This document shows, in pieces, positions 32,657 through 41,676 of a stretch of 61,619 bases of DNA (the first letter of the stretch is position 1; the number at the start of each line of letters is the position of its first letter). A program made the position numbers and the translations under genes. Under the pieces are notes generated by a model that was given only the letters and a program-made list of their open reading frames with translations, was not told the DNA's origin and ran no database searches. The stretch comes from Streptomyces niphimycinicus (GTDB lineage Bacteria; Actinomycetota; Actinomycetes; Streptomycetales; Streptomycetaceae), in assembly GCF_018883605.1 (NCBI RefSeq), contig NZ_JAHLEM010000040.1:1-61619 (forward strand). The letters are read 5' to 3'.

Positions 32657-33721
32657 ATGAAGGTCGGGCTCAACTTCCTGCCCACCGTGGGCCCCGGCGA
32701 GATGCCGGCCGAGCGGTTCTACGACGAGATCATCGAGCTCAGCGAGCTGGCCGACCGGCTCTCCTTCAGCCATGTGAAGCTGGTCGAGCACCACTTCCAC
32801 GAGTGGGGCGGATACAGCCCGGACCCGGTGGCACTGCTGTCGGCCATCGCCCGGCGGACCACCCGCGTACGGCTGGTGACCGGGGCGGTCACCCCCGCGT
32901 TCACCCACCCCATCAAGCTGGCCGCCTCACTGTCGGTCCTCGACAACCTCTCCCACGGCCGCCTCGACGCCGGGTTCGGCCGGGCGTTCCTGCCCTCGGA
33001 GTTCGAGGCGTTCGGGGTGGACATGGCCGACAGCCGGGCGCTGCTGGAGGAGAACGTCGAGGCCGTCGAGCGGCTGTGGACGGACGAGGGCTTCCGCTGG
33101 GAGGGCCGCTTCCACCGCTTCGGCCCACTCCCCGCGATGCTGCCCCGCCCCGCACAGCGGCCCCGGCCACCGGTGTTCATCGCCGCCACCACCTCTCCGG
33201 AGACCTTCACCTGGGCCGCGTCCAAGGGGTACCACCTCATGATCATCCCGGTGGTGGCGAGCCATGAGAAGCTCACCGGGCTTCTCGATCTGTACCGCGC
33301 CACCCGGATCGAGCACGGCCACTCCCCCGACTTCCGGCTGCATGTCAGCTACCACTGCTATGTGGCGGAGAGCCAGGGCGAGGCGGTGGCGCGAGCCGAG
33401 GAGCACTACACCGCGTATCGGGCCAAACAGCTTGAGGCTTACGGGAGTTGGCGTGGCATCACCTCGGACCAGTACCAGGGCTATGAGCGCATGGAACAGG
33501 CGGCCCGCACGACCACGGTGGCCGGTCTGATGGCCGCCGACAACATCATCGTGGGCGGGGTGGCCGAGACCGCCGCCACCCTCCGCCGCATCGGCAAGCT
33601 CTACCCCGGTGCCGAACTGAGCCTTCAGTTGCGGTTCGGGTCCGTCTCGCACACCGAGGCCATGCGGGCGGTGCGGCTGCTCGGGGAGCGCGTGCTGCCC
33701 GAGCTCATGGAGGGCGTATGA
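32657..33721 (+). CDS. Luciferase-like (LLM) flavin-dependent monooxygenase
   Basis: 354 residues, starting four bases after the preceding stop. The TIM-barrel pattern of bacterial-luciferase-like enzymes is seen as MKVGLNFLPTVGPGE, KLVEHHFHEWGGYSPDPVAL, RVRLVTGAVTPAFTHPIKLA and NLSHGRLDAGFGRAFLPSEF. The VEHHF motif and the overall length match the LLM group found in NRPS and PKS clusters, which uses reduced FMN from a partner reductase to hydroxylate or N-oxidise substrates, often carrier-bound. The small split-barrel flavoprotein encoded later in the operon could supply or share the flavin. Its stop overlaps the condensation-domain start (ATGA). Confidence 0.9.
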   Translation: MKVGLNFLPTVGPGEMPAERFYDEIIELSELADRLSFSHVKLVEHHFHEWGGYSPDPVALLSAIARRTTRVRLVTGAVTPAFTHPIKLAASLSVLDNLSHGRLDAGFGRAFLPSEFEAFGVDMADSRALLEENVEAVERLWTDEGFRWEGRFHRFGPLPAMLPRPAQRPRPPVFIAATTSPETFTWAASKGYHLMIIPVVASHEKLTGLLDLYRATRIEHGHSPDFRLHVSYHCYVAESQGEAVARAEEHYTAYRAKQLEAYGSWRGITSDQYQGYERMEQAARTTTVAGLMAADNIIVGGVAETAATLRRIGKLYPGAELSLQLRFGSVSHTEAMRAVRLLGERVLPELMEGV

Positions 33722-35112
33722 CCGCGTCCGGCGAGCCGGTTCCGCTCAGTCCGCAGCAGGAGTGGATCTGGGAGAGCATGCGCTTCATGAACCCGGACGA
33801 CGCGGCGCTGACCCGGACCAATGTCTGTCTGGCGGTCACGCTGCGCGGCCCCCTGGACACCGGGCGGCTCGAACGGGCGCTGGCCGATGTCCACCGAAGG
33901 CACGAGGCCCTGCGCACCTGCCTCAGCGACCTGGGCACCGCACCCCGCACCCACGTCCGGGACGCGGAGGACTCGCACCCGCCCCTCCTCGCCCTGGTGG
34001 ATCTCTCCGGCATGCCACCGGAGGATCAGGACACCTACTGCGAGCTGGTGGCCGGCACCGAGGAGCACCGCCTCTTCGACTATGTCCGGGGCCCGCTGTG
34101 GCGGGCGACGCTGGTGCGCCGCTCCCCGACCGAGCATGTGCTGGTCCTGTCCGCCGCCCATCTGGTGCTGGACGCCCCCTCGGTGCAGTTGGTCGTCCGG
34201 CACCTGGCCGAGGCGTACGAGGGGATCGCCCCTCCGGCGCGGCAGGAGCAGTACCGCGACTTCGTGCGGCGGGCCGCCCGGCCGTCCGCGGACGCCGACC
34301 GGCGTCTGGAGCACTGGCGCCGGGTGCTCAGCCCCCCGCCCGCCCCGCTCGACGTCCGCACCGACTACCCCGCGGCCCCACCGCCGGTCTTTCTGCGGGA
34401 GACGACGCCGTTCCGGGCCGAGGCCGATCCGCAGGCCCTCGCCGGGCTCCGCGGCCGGGCGGGCGTCACTCCTTATCTGATCCATGTCGCGGCCTATGTG
34501 GCCGCCCTCGCGGACCTCTGCGGGGCGCGGCGCGTCGTGGTCGGATCCACGCTGACCCGTCTGGAGCTCAAACCGGATCCGCATACGGTCGGGCACTTCG
34601 CCGATCTGGTGCTGCTGCCGATCGAGGTGCGCCCCGAGCACACCTTCGGCGAGCTTCTGGAACACGTCAGGGACACCGCGCTCGACGCCTACGACAACCA
34701 GTTGCCGTATCCGCGCATCGCCGACGCGATCGACCCGGACTTCACGGCCAGACGGCCCTGGCCGGCGAGGGCGCTGTACCACGTGTGGGTGCGCGGCAGC
34801 GTCCTCAACGCCGACCTCGGCCCGCCGGAGCGCATCGGCGACGCCGAGGTGAGTTCCTTCGAGTTCGCCAGGGAGACCTGCTATCCCATCGAGCTGGACG
34901 CCGATCGGTACGCGCATGTCTACGGCCAGAACGTGGTGCCCACCCTCTACGCAGGCCCGACCGGCCTGGAGGGCGAGCTGACGTACAACCGCGCGGTCTT
35001 CACCCCGAGCAGCGCACAGCGCTATGTCGACCGCCACTGCCAGAACCTGGAACGCATGCTCAAGGATCCCGGGACGCGGATCGGGGAGGTGTGGCATGAC
35101 AGCGGCCGCTGA
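33718..35112 (+). CDS. Free-standing NRPS condensation domain
   Basis: 464 residues forming one condensation domain with no fused A or T domain. The opening PVPLSPQQEWIWESMRFMNP is the C1 motif. The active-site motif HHxxxDG reads AHLVLDA, keeping the catalytic His148 and Asp152 but changing the first His and the Gly to Ala. Later segments GSTLTRLELKPDPHTVGHFA (near 280) and DTALDAYDNQLPYPRIADAI correspond to the C5-C7 region. It should join the amino acid held by the adjacent carrier to a second partner, a small acid, amine or peptide. It overlaps the adenylation gene by 17 bp. Its acceptor or donor is not evident because no second carrier is encoded. Confidence 0.9.
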   Translation: MTASGEPVPLSPQQEWIWESMRFMNPDDAALTRTNVCLAVTLRGPLDTGRLERALADVHRRHEALRTCLSDLGTAPRTHVRDAEDSHPPLLALVDLSGMPPEDQDTYCELVAGTEEHRLFDYVRGPLWRATLVRRSPTEHVLVLSAAHLVLDAPSVQLVVRHLAEAYEGIAPPARQEQYRDFVRRAARPSADADRRLEHWRRVLSPPPAPLDVRTDYPAAPPPVFLRETTPFRAEADPQALAGLRGRAGVTPYLIHVAAYVAALADLCGARRVVVGSTLTRLELKPDPHTVGHFADLVLLPIEVRPEHTFGELLEHVRDTALDAYDNQLPYPRIADAIDPDFTARRPWPARALYHVWVRGSVLNADLGPPERIGDAEVSSFEFARETCYPIELDADRYAHVYGQNVVPTLYAGPTGLEGELTYNRAVFTPSSAQRYVDRHCQNLERMLKDPGTRIGEVWHDSGR

Positions 35113-36853
35113 CCCGCCCGGACCCGGCCGACCGGCCCGCACCCACGACCTGGTGCGCGACGCCGCACTACGGTGGCCGGACCGCCCGGCGCTGATCGAG
35201 GGCGACACCGTCCTCAGCTTCCGCCAACTCGACCGGCGCGCGGCGGACTTGGCCCAGGCCCTGCTGGCGCGGGGCGCGGTCCGCGACATGACCATCGGGG
35301 TCGGCGCGCCACGCTCCGCCGAGCATGTGATCGCCGCGCTCGCCGTGTGGAAGGCCGGTGGCGTCTATGTGCCACTGGCGACCGATCTGCCCCCGGCCCG
35401 GATCGCGGAGATGCTGCGGATCGCCGGGGTGCGGCTGACCGTGGGCCCGGGACCGACCATCAGCGAGGTCGCGGATCCCCCCGTGGACCGGCCACTCGCC
35501 GGTCTGCCCCCGGCTCCGGAGGGCGAGGACGGTGCCGTCGCCTGCGTCTACTTCACCTCGGGCTCGACCGGCAGTCCCAAGGCGGTGGCCCTCACCCACG
35601 CGGGCATCGTGAACGAGGCGCGGTGGTCCCATGACGCCTTCTCGATCCGCCCAGAGGACCGCAGCGGCTGGCTGGCCTCCCCCGGATTCGCCATCTCACG
35701 ATGGGAGTTGTGGACTCCGCTGACCGCGGGCGCCGCCATCGCCGTCTCCGGCGAAGGCCACCTCCGCGAGCCGGAGGCGCTCCGTGACTGGCTGCTGGAC
35801 CAGGGGGTGACCTGGAGCATCGTGGTGACCGGGCTCGCGGAACGGCTCTTCGGCGTCCCCTGGCCGGCCGGCTGCCCGCTGCGCCTGCTGGTGACCGGCG
35901 GTGAGCAGTTACGGGTCTGGCCCCGCGGGCTGCCCTTCGAGGTCGTCAACTCCTACGGTGTCACCGAGGCGTCCAGCGTCCGCCTGGCGGCCCGGCTCGG
36001 CCCCTCCCAGGGTTCCACCGGACGTCTCCCCTCCGTGGGCCGTCCGATCCGCGGTACCCGGGTCCATGTGCTCGACGACGCACTGGCCCCGGTGCCCGAC
36101 GGGGAGGTCGGGGAGCTGTTCATCGGCGGTGTCGGACTGGCCCGCGGCTACCTCGGCGACCCGGAACAGACCGCACGGCGCTTCGTACCCGATCCGTTCC
36201 ACGGCGGCGGACGGCGGCTGTACCGCACCGGTGATCTGGTGCGCGTCGATGAGCGGGGGCGGGTGGAATTCGTCCGCCGGCTGAACGACGACCCGAAGGT
36301 CGGCGGTGTCCGCGTCGACCTCGCGGCCGTCGAGGCCGCGCTGCTCGCCGCGCCCGGGGTCACCGGGGCCGCGGCCTCGATCCGGGTCCACGACGGCGAG
36401 CGGCCACGGCTGGTGGGGTATCTGGTCACGGACGACGACCGGCCGGCCCCCGATGAGGTGATCGACGCGGTCGCCCGGCGGCTGCCCCCTCAGATGGTGC
36501 CCGGCGTCCTGGTGCGCCTCCCCTCCCTGCCGCTGCTGTCCAGCGGGAAGGTGGACCGCGGCCGGCTCCCGGAACCCACGGCGGACATCGTGTTCCGCGG
36601 TCGTCGGGCCGCGGCGCGGGACGAGAGGGAGCAGCGGGTCATCGACGTCTTCCGGGAAGTCCTCGGCCGCGCGGACATCGGCGCCCACGACGACTTCTTC
36701 GGCTTGGGCGGGGACTCCATGGGCGTCGCCCGGGTGCGGCAGTCCCTCCTGGAACGGCACGGCATCGACGTCCCCTACACCCTCATCTTCCGTCAGCGGA
36801 CCCCGCGCCGGATCTGTACGGCCGCGAGCGACGGCGGGGAGGAGCCCCGGTGA
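35096..36853 (+). CDS. NRPS adenylation-carrier (A-T) didomain protein
   Basis: 585 residues from ATG 35096 (GGGGAGG upstream). The adenylation domain (about 15-500) shows A3 VYFTSGSTGSPKAVAL, A5 NSYGVTEASSVRLA, A7 YRTGDLV, A8 RLNDDPKVGGVRVDLAAVE and the catalytic Lys485 of A10 LLSSGKVDR. The carrier domain ends the protein with DDFFGLGGDSMGVARVRQSL; Ser541 takes the phosphopantetheine. The domain activates one amino or hydroxy acid and loads it on its own carrier. The binding-pocket residues around FAISRWELWTPLTAGAA and VVTGLAERLFGVPW would define specificity but I cannot assign it. It lies between the free C domain and the aminotransferase. Confidence 0.92.
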   Translation: MTAAADPPGPGRPARTHDLVRDAALRWPDRPALIEGDTVLSFRQLDRRAADLAQALLARGAVRDMTIGVGAPRSAEHVIAALAVWKAGGVYVPLATDLPPARIAEMLRIAGVRLTVGPGPTISEVADPPVDRPLAGLPPAPEGEDGAVACVYFTSGSTGSPKAVALTHAGIVNEARWSHDAFSIRPEDRSGWLASPGFAISRWELWTPLTAGAAIAVSGEGHLREPEALRDWLLDQGVTWSIVVTGLAERLFGVPWPAGCPLRLLVTGGEQLRVWPRGLPFEVVNSYGVTEASSVRLAARLGPSQGSTGRLPSVGRPIRGTRVHVLDDALAPVPDGEVGELFIGGVGLARGYLGDPEQTARRFVPDPFHGGGRRLYRTGDLVRVDERGRVEFVRRLNDDPKVGGVRVDLAAVEAALLAAPGVTGAAASIRVHDGERPRLVGYLVTDDDRPAPDEVIDAVARRLPPQMVPGVLVRLPSLPLLSSGKVDRGRLPEPTADIVFRGRRAAARDEREQRVIDVFREVLGRADIGAHDDFFGLGGDSMGVARVRQSLLERHGIDVPYTLIFRQRTPRRICTAASDGGEEPR

Positions 36854-38058
36854 CCTTCACGGACGCACCCAGCAGGCTTCCGGCTCTGGCGAGCCGTACG
36901 GACCAGCTCGCGGACTCCGCCGTCGGCGCCGTGCTCCGGCTGACCGACGGCCACGATGTGATCGCGCTGGCGGCCGGCAGCCCGGCCCCGGAGACCTACT
37001 GCCACCAGGAGTTCGCCGACGTCACCACCCGCCTGCTGAGCCAGGGCGGTCTGCCGCTGCGGTACGGCGACGCGAGCGGGCTGCCCGAGCTCCGGTCGTG
37101 GATCGCGGCCCGGGAGTCCGCCGGGCTCGGCCGTCCGGTCGACGCCGGGCAGGTGCTTCTCACCCATGGCTCACAACAGGGCCTCGATCTGCTGTGCAAG
37201 GCGCTGCTCGATCCCGGGGACGTGGTCTTCGTGGACCGGCCCAGCTATGTGGGAGCGCTCCAGGTCTTCCGTCTCTTCCAGGCCCGGGTGGTGGACATTC
37301 CCCTGGGGTCGGACGAGGGTCTCGACCGGCTCGAAGCGGCACTGTCGGTGGAGGAACGGGCCAAAATCATCTATGTGGTCCCCACCTTCGCCAATCCGAC
37401 GGGCGCCACCCTGGACACCGCGCACCGGCGCCGGCTGGCCGCCCTCGCCCAGCGGTACGGCTGCGTCCTCGTCGAGGACGACCCCTACCGGGATCTCGGC
37501 TACGACACCGTCGCGCCCCGGCCTGCCGCCGCGGCCTCCGCCGTACGGATGGGTACCTTCTCCAAGGTGCTCTTCCCCGCCGCGCGCCTGGGCCATCTGG
37601 TCGTCCCACCGTTTCTCACCGATGTGCTGATGAAGTTCAAACAGGCGGCCGACCTGGGCAATTCGCTTCTGATGCAGCAGGTGGTGCATGAGCTCGTCCA
37701 GGAGCCCGGCTTTCTGGCCACCCGGCTGGAGCGCTCCCGTCATCTCTATCGCAAGCGCCGCGACGCACTGGTGAGCGCCTTGGCCGGCTCCTTCGAGGGG
37801 GCTTTGGAGTTCGCGGTGCCGCACGGTGGCTTCTTCGTCTGGGCGAGGCTGCCCGGGGGCGCCGACGCCACCGAACTGCTGGCCGCCGCGGTCGAGGAAG
37901 GCGTCTCCTTCGTACCGGGGACCGATTTCTACGCGACCGAACCCGACCCGTCCACCCTCCGGCTGTCCTTCTCCTGCACCCGCGCCGAGGACATCGTCGA
38001 AGGCGTCGCCCGGCTGGAACGGGCGTGGCGGACCCTGCGCGAGGAACCCCGCTCATGA
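36850..38058 (+). CDS. PLP-dependent class I/II aminotransferase
   Basis: 402 residues from GTG 36850, overlapping the A-T stop (GTGA). Fold type I aminotransferase related to LysN/2-aminoadipate and MocR-type catalytic domains, but without the GntR DNA-binding part. Visible features: GLPLRYGDASGLPELRSWIA, ILTHGSQQG-type segment (VLLTHGSQQGLDLLCKALLD), VVPTFANPTGATLDTAHRRR, DDPYRDLGYD and the PLP lysine in MGTFSKVLFPAARLGHLV. The C-terminal Arg (LRLSFSC) binds substrate carboxylate. It may provide the unusual amino acid activated by the A domain or transform the product. Confidence 0.9.
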   Translation: MTFTDAPSRLPALASRTDQLADSAVGAVLRLTDGHDVIALAAGSPAPETYCHQEFADVTTRLLSQGGLPLRYGDASGLPELRSWIAARESAGLGRPVDAGQVLLTHGSQQGLDLLCKALLDPGDVVFVDRPSYVGALQVFRLFQARVVDIPLGSDEGLDRLEAALSVEERAKIIYVVPTFANPTGATLDTAHRRRLAALAQRYGCVLVEDDPYRDLGYDTVAPRPAAAASAVRMGTFSKVLFPAARLGHLVVPPFLTDVLMKFKQAADLGNSLLMQQVVHELVQEPGFLATRLERSRHLYRKRRDALVSALAGSFEGALEFAVPHGGFFVWARLPGGADATELLAAAVEEGVSFVPGTDFYATEPDPSTLRLSFSCTRAEDIVEGVARLERAWRTLREEPRS

Positions 38059-38546
38059 AGCTCACCAGGGACGACGACGGAACCTTCCCCGGTCTCGACA
38101 AGGCCCCGTTCGACGTGGCCGCGTTCCTGGCCCGGCCCCTGGTGGCCCGGCTGGCCACCGAGGGCCCACGGGTGCGGCCCGTGTGGTTCCTGTGGGAGGA
38201 CCACGCCTTCTGGGTGCTCACGGGCCCCTGGGCCCGGCTGGCGGAGCGACTGGCCCGCGACCCGGTCTTCGAACTCGTGGTGGACTCATGCGACCTGGCG
38301 ACCGGCACCGTTCACCAGGTCATCGCCCGCGGCCGCGGCCGGGTGGTGGACTTCGACACGGACCGGGGCCGCCGCAAGCTCACCCGGTACCTGGGCGAGC
38401 GGGAGGAGCTGTGGGACGCCCGGTTCAGCCTGCGCGGCGACCCGTCCGCCCGGGGCACCCGCTGGGCCCTGCTGGTGCCCGACACCCTGTGGATCGCGGA
38501 CCTGTCCTTCCGCCCGCCCGGCGAAGCGCGAACGGACTGCCCATGA
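38055..38546 (+). CDS. Pyridoxamine 5'-phosphate oxidase-like FMN/F420-binding split-barrel protein
   Basis: 163 residues, ATG overlapping the previous stop (ATGA). The six-stranded split barrel is indicated by FLARPLVARLATEGPRVRPV and WFLWEDHAFWVLTGPWARLA, then VHQVIARGRGRVVDFDTDRG. Members bind FMN, F420 or heme and reduce or oxidise small molecules. Here it may act as the reductase or partner flavoprotein for the luciferase-like enzyme, or as a separate tailoring oxidoreductase. The cofactor cannot be read from sequence. Confidence 0.85.
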   Translation: MKLTRDDDGTFPGLDKAPFDVAAFLARPLVARLATEGPRVRPVWFLWEDHAFWVLTGPWARLAERLARDPVFELVVDSCDLATGTVHQVIARGRGRVVDFDTDRGRRKLTRYLGEREELWDARFSLRGDPSARGTRWALLVPDTLWIADLSFRPPGEARTDCP

Positions 38547-39796
38547 GCACGGACACCACGGACGAGACGGCGGGCGGGGCCGCCGGCCACCGGTCCTACC
38601 GCCAGGTGCTGACGGGGAATCCGCGGCTGGCCGTACTGCTCGCCGGTTATGTGATCTCCAGCGTGGGCGATGGCATCCTGCTGATCGCCCTGCCGCTGCT
38701 GGCCCTACGCCACCACGGGCAGCTCTCCGCCCCCGTGGCGGTCGGCCTGGTGATGACCGCACCGTATGTGCTGTCGACCGTGCTCGCCCTCAGCATCGGC
38801 CTGGGACGGCTGCGGCTGCCCACCCGGGCCGTGGTCATCACCGACAGCGCGCTGCGCACCGTCCTCTTCACGGTGGTGGGCCTCGCCGCCATGGCCGACC
38901 GGATCGGCATCGGATTCCTGGTGGTGGCACTGCTCCTGGGGTCCGTGCTGCATCAGACGGCGTCCAGCAGCCGGCGCCTCGTCGCCACCGGTATGGCCGG
39001 GAAGGGCGAGCTCTTCACCGTCAACGGACTGCTGGGCTTCGCGAACAGCCTGGCGCTCTACGTCGTGGGGCCCGCGGTCGGCGGCGCGGTCACGGTAGCG
39101 TTCGGAGCGGACGTGGCCGTCCTCCTCGAAGCGCTCAGCTTCCTCCTGCTGTTCGCGGCCGTCGCGCTCGTCGTGCCACCACAGCCGAGAGCGCCCCGGG
39201 CGGAGCGGTCGGCGGAGTCCGGGTGGCGGATCCTGCGGCTGCGTCCCGTGGCCGCCCGGCTGTTCTTCGTGGTCTTCTTCTTCAATCTGTCCTATATGCC
39301 GGTGGAAGTGGCGCTTCCCGTGCTGGTCAACGGAGATCTCCACGGCGACGGAAACACCCTGGGCATCATCTGGACCGCCTTCGGCGCCGGGGCGCTGCTC
39401 GGCGGGGCGCTCACCGGTTTCCTGCGGAAACTGCACCAGCAGGCCGTCCTGGTGGCGGTCATCGCGCTGTGGGGCGGTTCGGTGGTGCTTCTCGCCCTGG
39501 CCCCCTCCGGGCCGGTCGCGATGTGCGCCTTCGCCCTGGGCGGACTCATCTACGCCCCGTTCACCCCCATCGCCTACACCTTTGTGCAGTCGGAGCTCCC
39601 GCCTCATGAGCAGCAGCCGGTGATCACGCTCTGGACCACCGGCTCGACGCTGGCGGCCCCGATCGGCCTGCCGCTCAGCGGCCCGCTGGTGAGCGCGCTC
39701 GGTGCGCGCGGCGGACTGCTGCTCTCCGCGGCATGCACTCTCGTTCTCGTTCCGTTCGCCGCCAAGGGCCTGCTGGGCCCGCGCCGAGTCGCATAG
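38543..39796 (+). CDS. MFS exporter of the biosynthetic operon
   Basis: 417 residues from ATG 38543, again overlapping the previous stop by ATGA. About 12 transmembrane helices (LAVLLAGYVISSVGDGILLI first, with the VGDG motif of DHA3/enterobactin-exporter EntS-type proteins). The central loop carries basic PQPRAPRAERSAESGWRILR. It most likely exports the operon's product and gives self-resistance. No other transporter is in the operon. Confidence 0.9.
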   Translation: MSTDTTDETAGGAAGHRSYRQVLTGNPRLAVLLAGYVISSVGDGILLIALPLLALRHHGQLSAPVAVGLVMTAPYVLSTVLALSIGLGRLRLPTRAVVITDSALRTVLFTVVGLAAMADRIGIGFLVVALLLGSVLHQTASSSRRLVATGMAGKGELFTVNGLLGFANSLALYVVGPAVGGAVTVAFGADVAVLLEALSFLLLFAAVALVVPPQPRAPRAERSAESGWRILRLRPVAARLFFVVFFFNLSYMPVEVALPVLVNGDLHGDGNTLGIIWTAFGAGALLGGALTGFLRKLHQQAVLVAVIALWGGSVVLLALAPSGPVAMCAFALGGLIYAPFTPIAYTFVQSELPPHEQQPVITLWTTGSTLAAPIGLPLSGPLVSALGARGGLLLSAACTLVLVPFAAKGLLGPRRVA

Positions 39797-39813
39797 CCTT
39801 AAGGAGTGCGCAC

Positions 39814-40557
39814 GTGCAGGGATACCAATCGTCGACCTACGGCGACCGCATGACCGACCACGACGCCATCGGCTGGCCGGCCGCGAAGGACGAGGAAGCG
39901 GCGGTGGGGTTCCTCGTGGACGTGGCCAAGCCCGGCCATGCGCTGGAACTCGGCGTGGGCACCGGGCGGGTCGCCCTGCCGCTGGCGGAGCGGGGAGTGC
40001 GGGTCACCGGCATCGACGCCTCCCCCGTCATGCTCCAGCAGATGGCCGACAAGCCGGGCAGCGCCCAGGTGCGGGCCGTCCAGGGCGACTTCGCGGAGGC
40101 CGCCGTCGACGGGACCTTCGACCTCGTCTACGCCGTCCAGCACACGTTCTTCCTGCTGCGCGACCAGGAGACCCAGATCCGCTGCTTCCAGAACGTGGCC
40201 GCGCGGCTGGCCCCCGGTGGCGCCTTCGTCCTCCAGGTGTTCGTGCCCGATCCGCACCGGCTGATCCAGCCGCAGGCCAGCGACGCCCTTCAGGTGGCAC
40301 TCGACCAGGTGGTGCTGCGGGTCTCGAAGTTCGACCGGGTGACGCAGACGGTCAACCGGCAGTACGTCGCCATCACCGAGGGCGGGACGAAGCTGTACCC
40401 CATGGTGTTCCGCTACGCCTGGCCCACCGAGCTGGACCTGATGGCACGGCTGGCGGGCCTCCGGCTGGAAGGGCGCTGGGACGGCTGGTCGCGGGCGCCC
40501 TTCACCGCGGAGGGCGGATATGTCGTGGTCTACCGGAAGCCCGCCGAGGCGGTGTGA
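39814..40557 (+). CDS. SAM-dependent class I methyltransferase
   Basis: 247 residues from GTG 39814, eight bases after AAGGAG. The SAM motif I is ALELGVGTGRVALPLAERGV, then VTGIDASPVMLQQMADKPG, FDLVYAVQHTFFLL and LAPGGAFVLQVFVPD. It probably O- or N-methylates the pathway product. Its gap from the MFS stop (17 bp) is larger than the coupled overlaps before it, but it is clearly part of the same transcript. The next gene is convergent and its stop lies four bases away, so the operon ends here. Confidence 0.9.
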   Translation: MQGYQSSTYGDRMTDHDAIGWPAAKDEEAAVGFLVDVAKPGHALELGVGTGRVALPLAERGVRVTGIDASPVMLQQMADKPGSAQVRAVQGDFAEAAVDGTFDLVYAVQHTFFLLRDQETQIRCFQNVAARLAPGGAFVLQVFVPDPHRLIQPQASDALQVALDQVVLRVSKFDRVTQTVNRQYVAITEGGTKLYPMVFRYAWPTELDLMARLAGLRLEGRWDGWSRAPFTAEGGYVVVYRKPAEAV

Positions 40558-40561
40558 GGGC

Positions 40562-41584
40562 CTACGCCACGGCGTCGCCGACCCGGACGGGTCCATGGGT
40601 GGTGACCGACTCGATGGCCGCGAGCGCGATGGACAGGGCGGCGCGGGCGTCCTGTCCGGTGACGGAGGGGGCGCGGCCGGTGCGCACGCACTCGGTGAAG
40701 TCGGCGAGTTCGGCGACGTAGGCGTCGTGGAAGAGATCCTGGTCGTAGGTGACGCATGCGGCGCCTACGCCGTCCGGGCCGTAGGCGGTCAGATGGCTGC
40801 GGCGGATGTCGCCCATGGTGAGCATGCCGGCCGAGCCGAAGACCTCACCGCGGACGTCGTATCCGTACACCGCCTGGAAGTTCGCCTCGGCGGTGGCGAG
40901 GGCGCCGTTGTCGAAGCGGATGGTGACCACGGCGGTGTCGAGCAGTCCGCGGTCCTTGAAGTCGGGGCGGACCAGGGCGTCGGCGAACGCGAAGACCTCG
41001 ACGGGCTCGGCGCCGGGGTTGAGGTGGCGCAGGGTGTCGAAGTCGTGGATGAGGGTCTCCAGGAAGATGGTCCACGGCGGGATGCGGCCCGGATCGGCCA
41101 GCTCGGGGTCGCGGGTGAGCGAGCGCAGCAGTTGCGGGGTGCCGATGGCACCTGCGCGGATCCTCTCGTGGGCGGCGTGGAAGCCGGTGTCGTAGCGGCG
41201 GTTGAAGCCCACCTGGAGGGGGACGCCCGCGTCGGCCACGGCCGCGATGGCGCGGTCCGCCTCATCGAGGGTGACGGCCATGGGCTTCTCGCAGTAGACG
41301 GCCTTGCCCGCCCGGGCCGCTGCCTCGACCAGCCCGGCGTGGGTACGGGCCGGGGTGGCGATGACCACCGCCTCGATCCCGGGGTCGGCGAGCAGTTCGG
41401 CTATCTCGGTGTACGCCGTGGTGCCGCCCAGCCGGTCGCCGAGCCCCTGGGCGGCACCCGGGGCCGGGTCGGCGATGGCCGCGAGACGGGCGCCGGGGAG
41501 ACGGCGGGCGAGGGTCTCGGCGTGGAAGGAGCCCATGCGGCCGGCGCCGATGAGACCGACGGGGAGGGGGTGTCGCGTGGTCAT
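40562..41584 (-). CDS. Gfo/Idh/MocA family oxidoreductase (inositol 2-dehydrogenase-like)
   Basis: 340 residues from ATG 41584. The Rossmann motif is PVGLIGAGRMGSFHAETLAR, the catalytic EKP lies in AVYCEKPMAVTLDEADRAI, and the substrate-binding segments are NRRYDTGFHAAHERI and LIHDFDTLRHL with the His/Asp pair. Members oxidise sugars or inositols with NAD(P). The likeness is closest to inositol 2-dehydrogenase/scyllo-inosose-type proteins. It is the second gene of an operon behind a hydroxypyruvate isomerase, so a sugar-acid or inositol degradation role is plausible. Confidence 0.9.
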   Translation of the reverse strand: MTTRHPLPVGLIGAGRMGSFHAETLARRLPGARLAAIADPAPGAAQGLGDRLGGTTAYTEIAELLADPGIEAVVIATPARTHAGLVEAAARAGKAVYCEKPMAVTLDEADRAIAAVADAGVPLQVGFNRRYDTGFHAAHERIRAGAIGTPQLLRSLTRDPELADPGRIPPWTIFLETLIHDFDTLRHLNPGAEPVEVFAFADALVRPDFKDRGLLDTAVVTIRFDNGALATAEANFQAVYGYDVRGEVFGSAGMLTMGDIRRSHLTAYGPDGVGAACVTYDQDLFHDAYVAELADFTECVRTGRAPSVTGQDARAALSIALAAIESVTTHGPVRVGDAVA

Positions 41585-41676
41585 GCGGATGCTCCGTGGA
41601 TTCCGTGAGGTCCGTAGCGGGAACGGGTGAGAACGGGTGCGGTCAGGGCGGTACGGTGTCGCGCCCGCGGGGTCGG

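Noticed and set aside
30313..32685. 790-codon minus-strand open frame opposite the FGE-like and aldolase genes
   Set aside because: Antisense shadow of genes with clear catalytic motifs. It also crosses the peptide gene and hairpin without sensible protein features.
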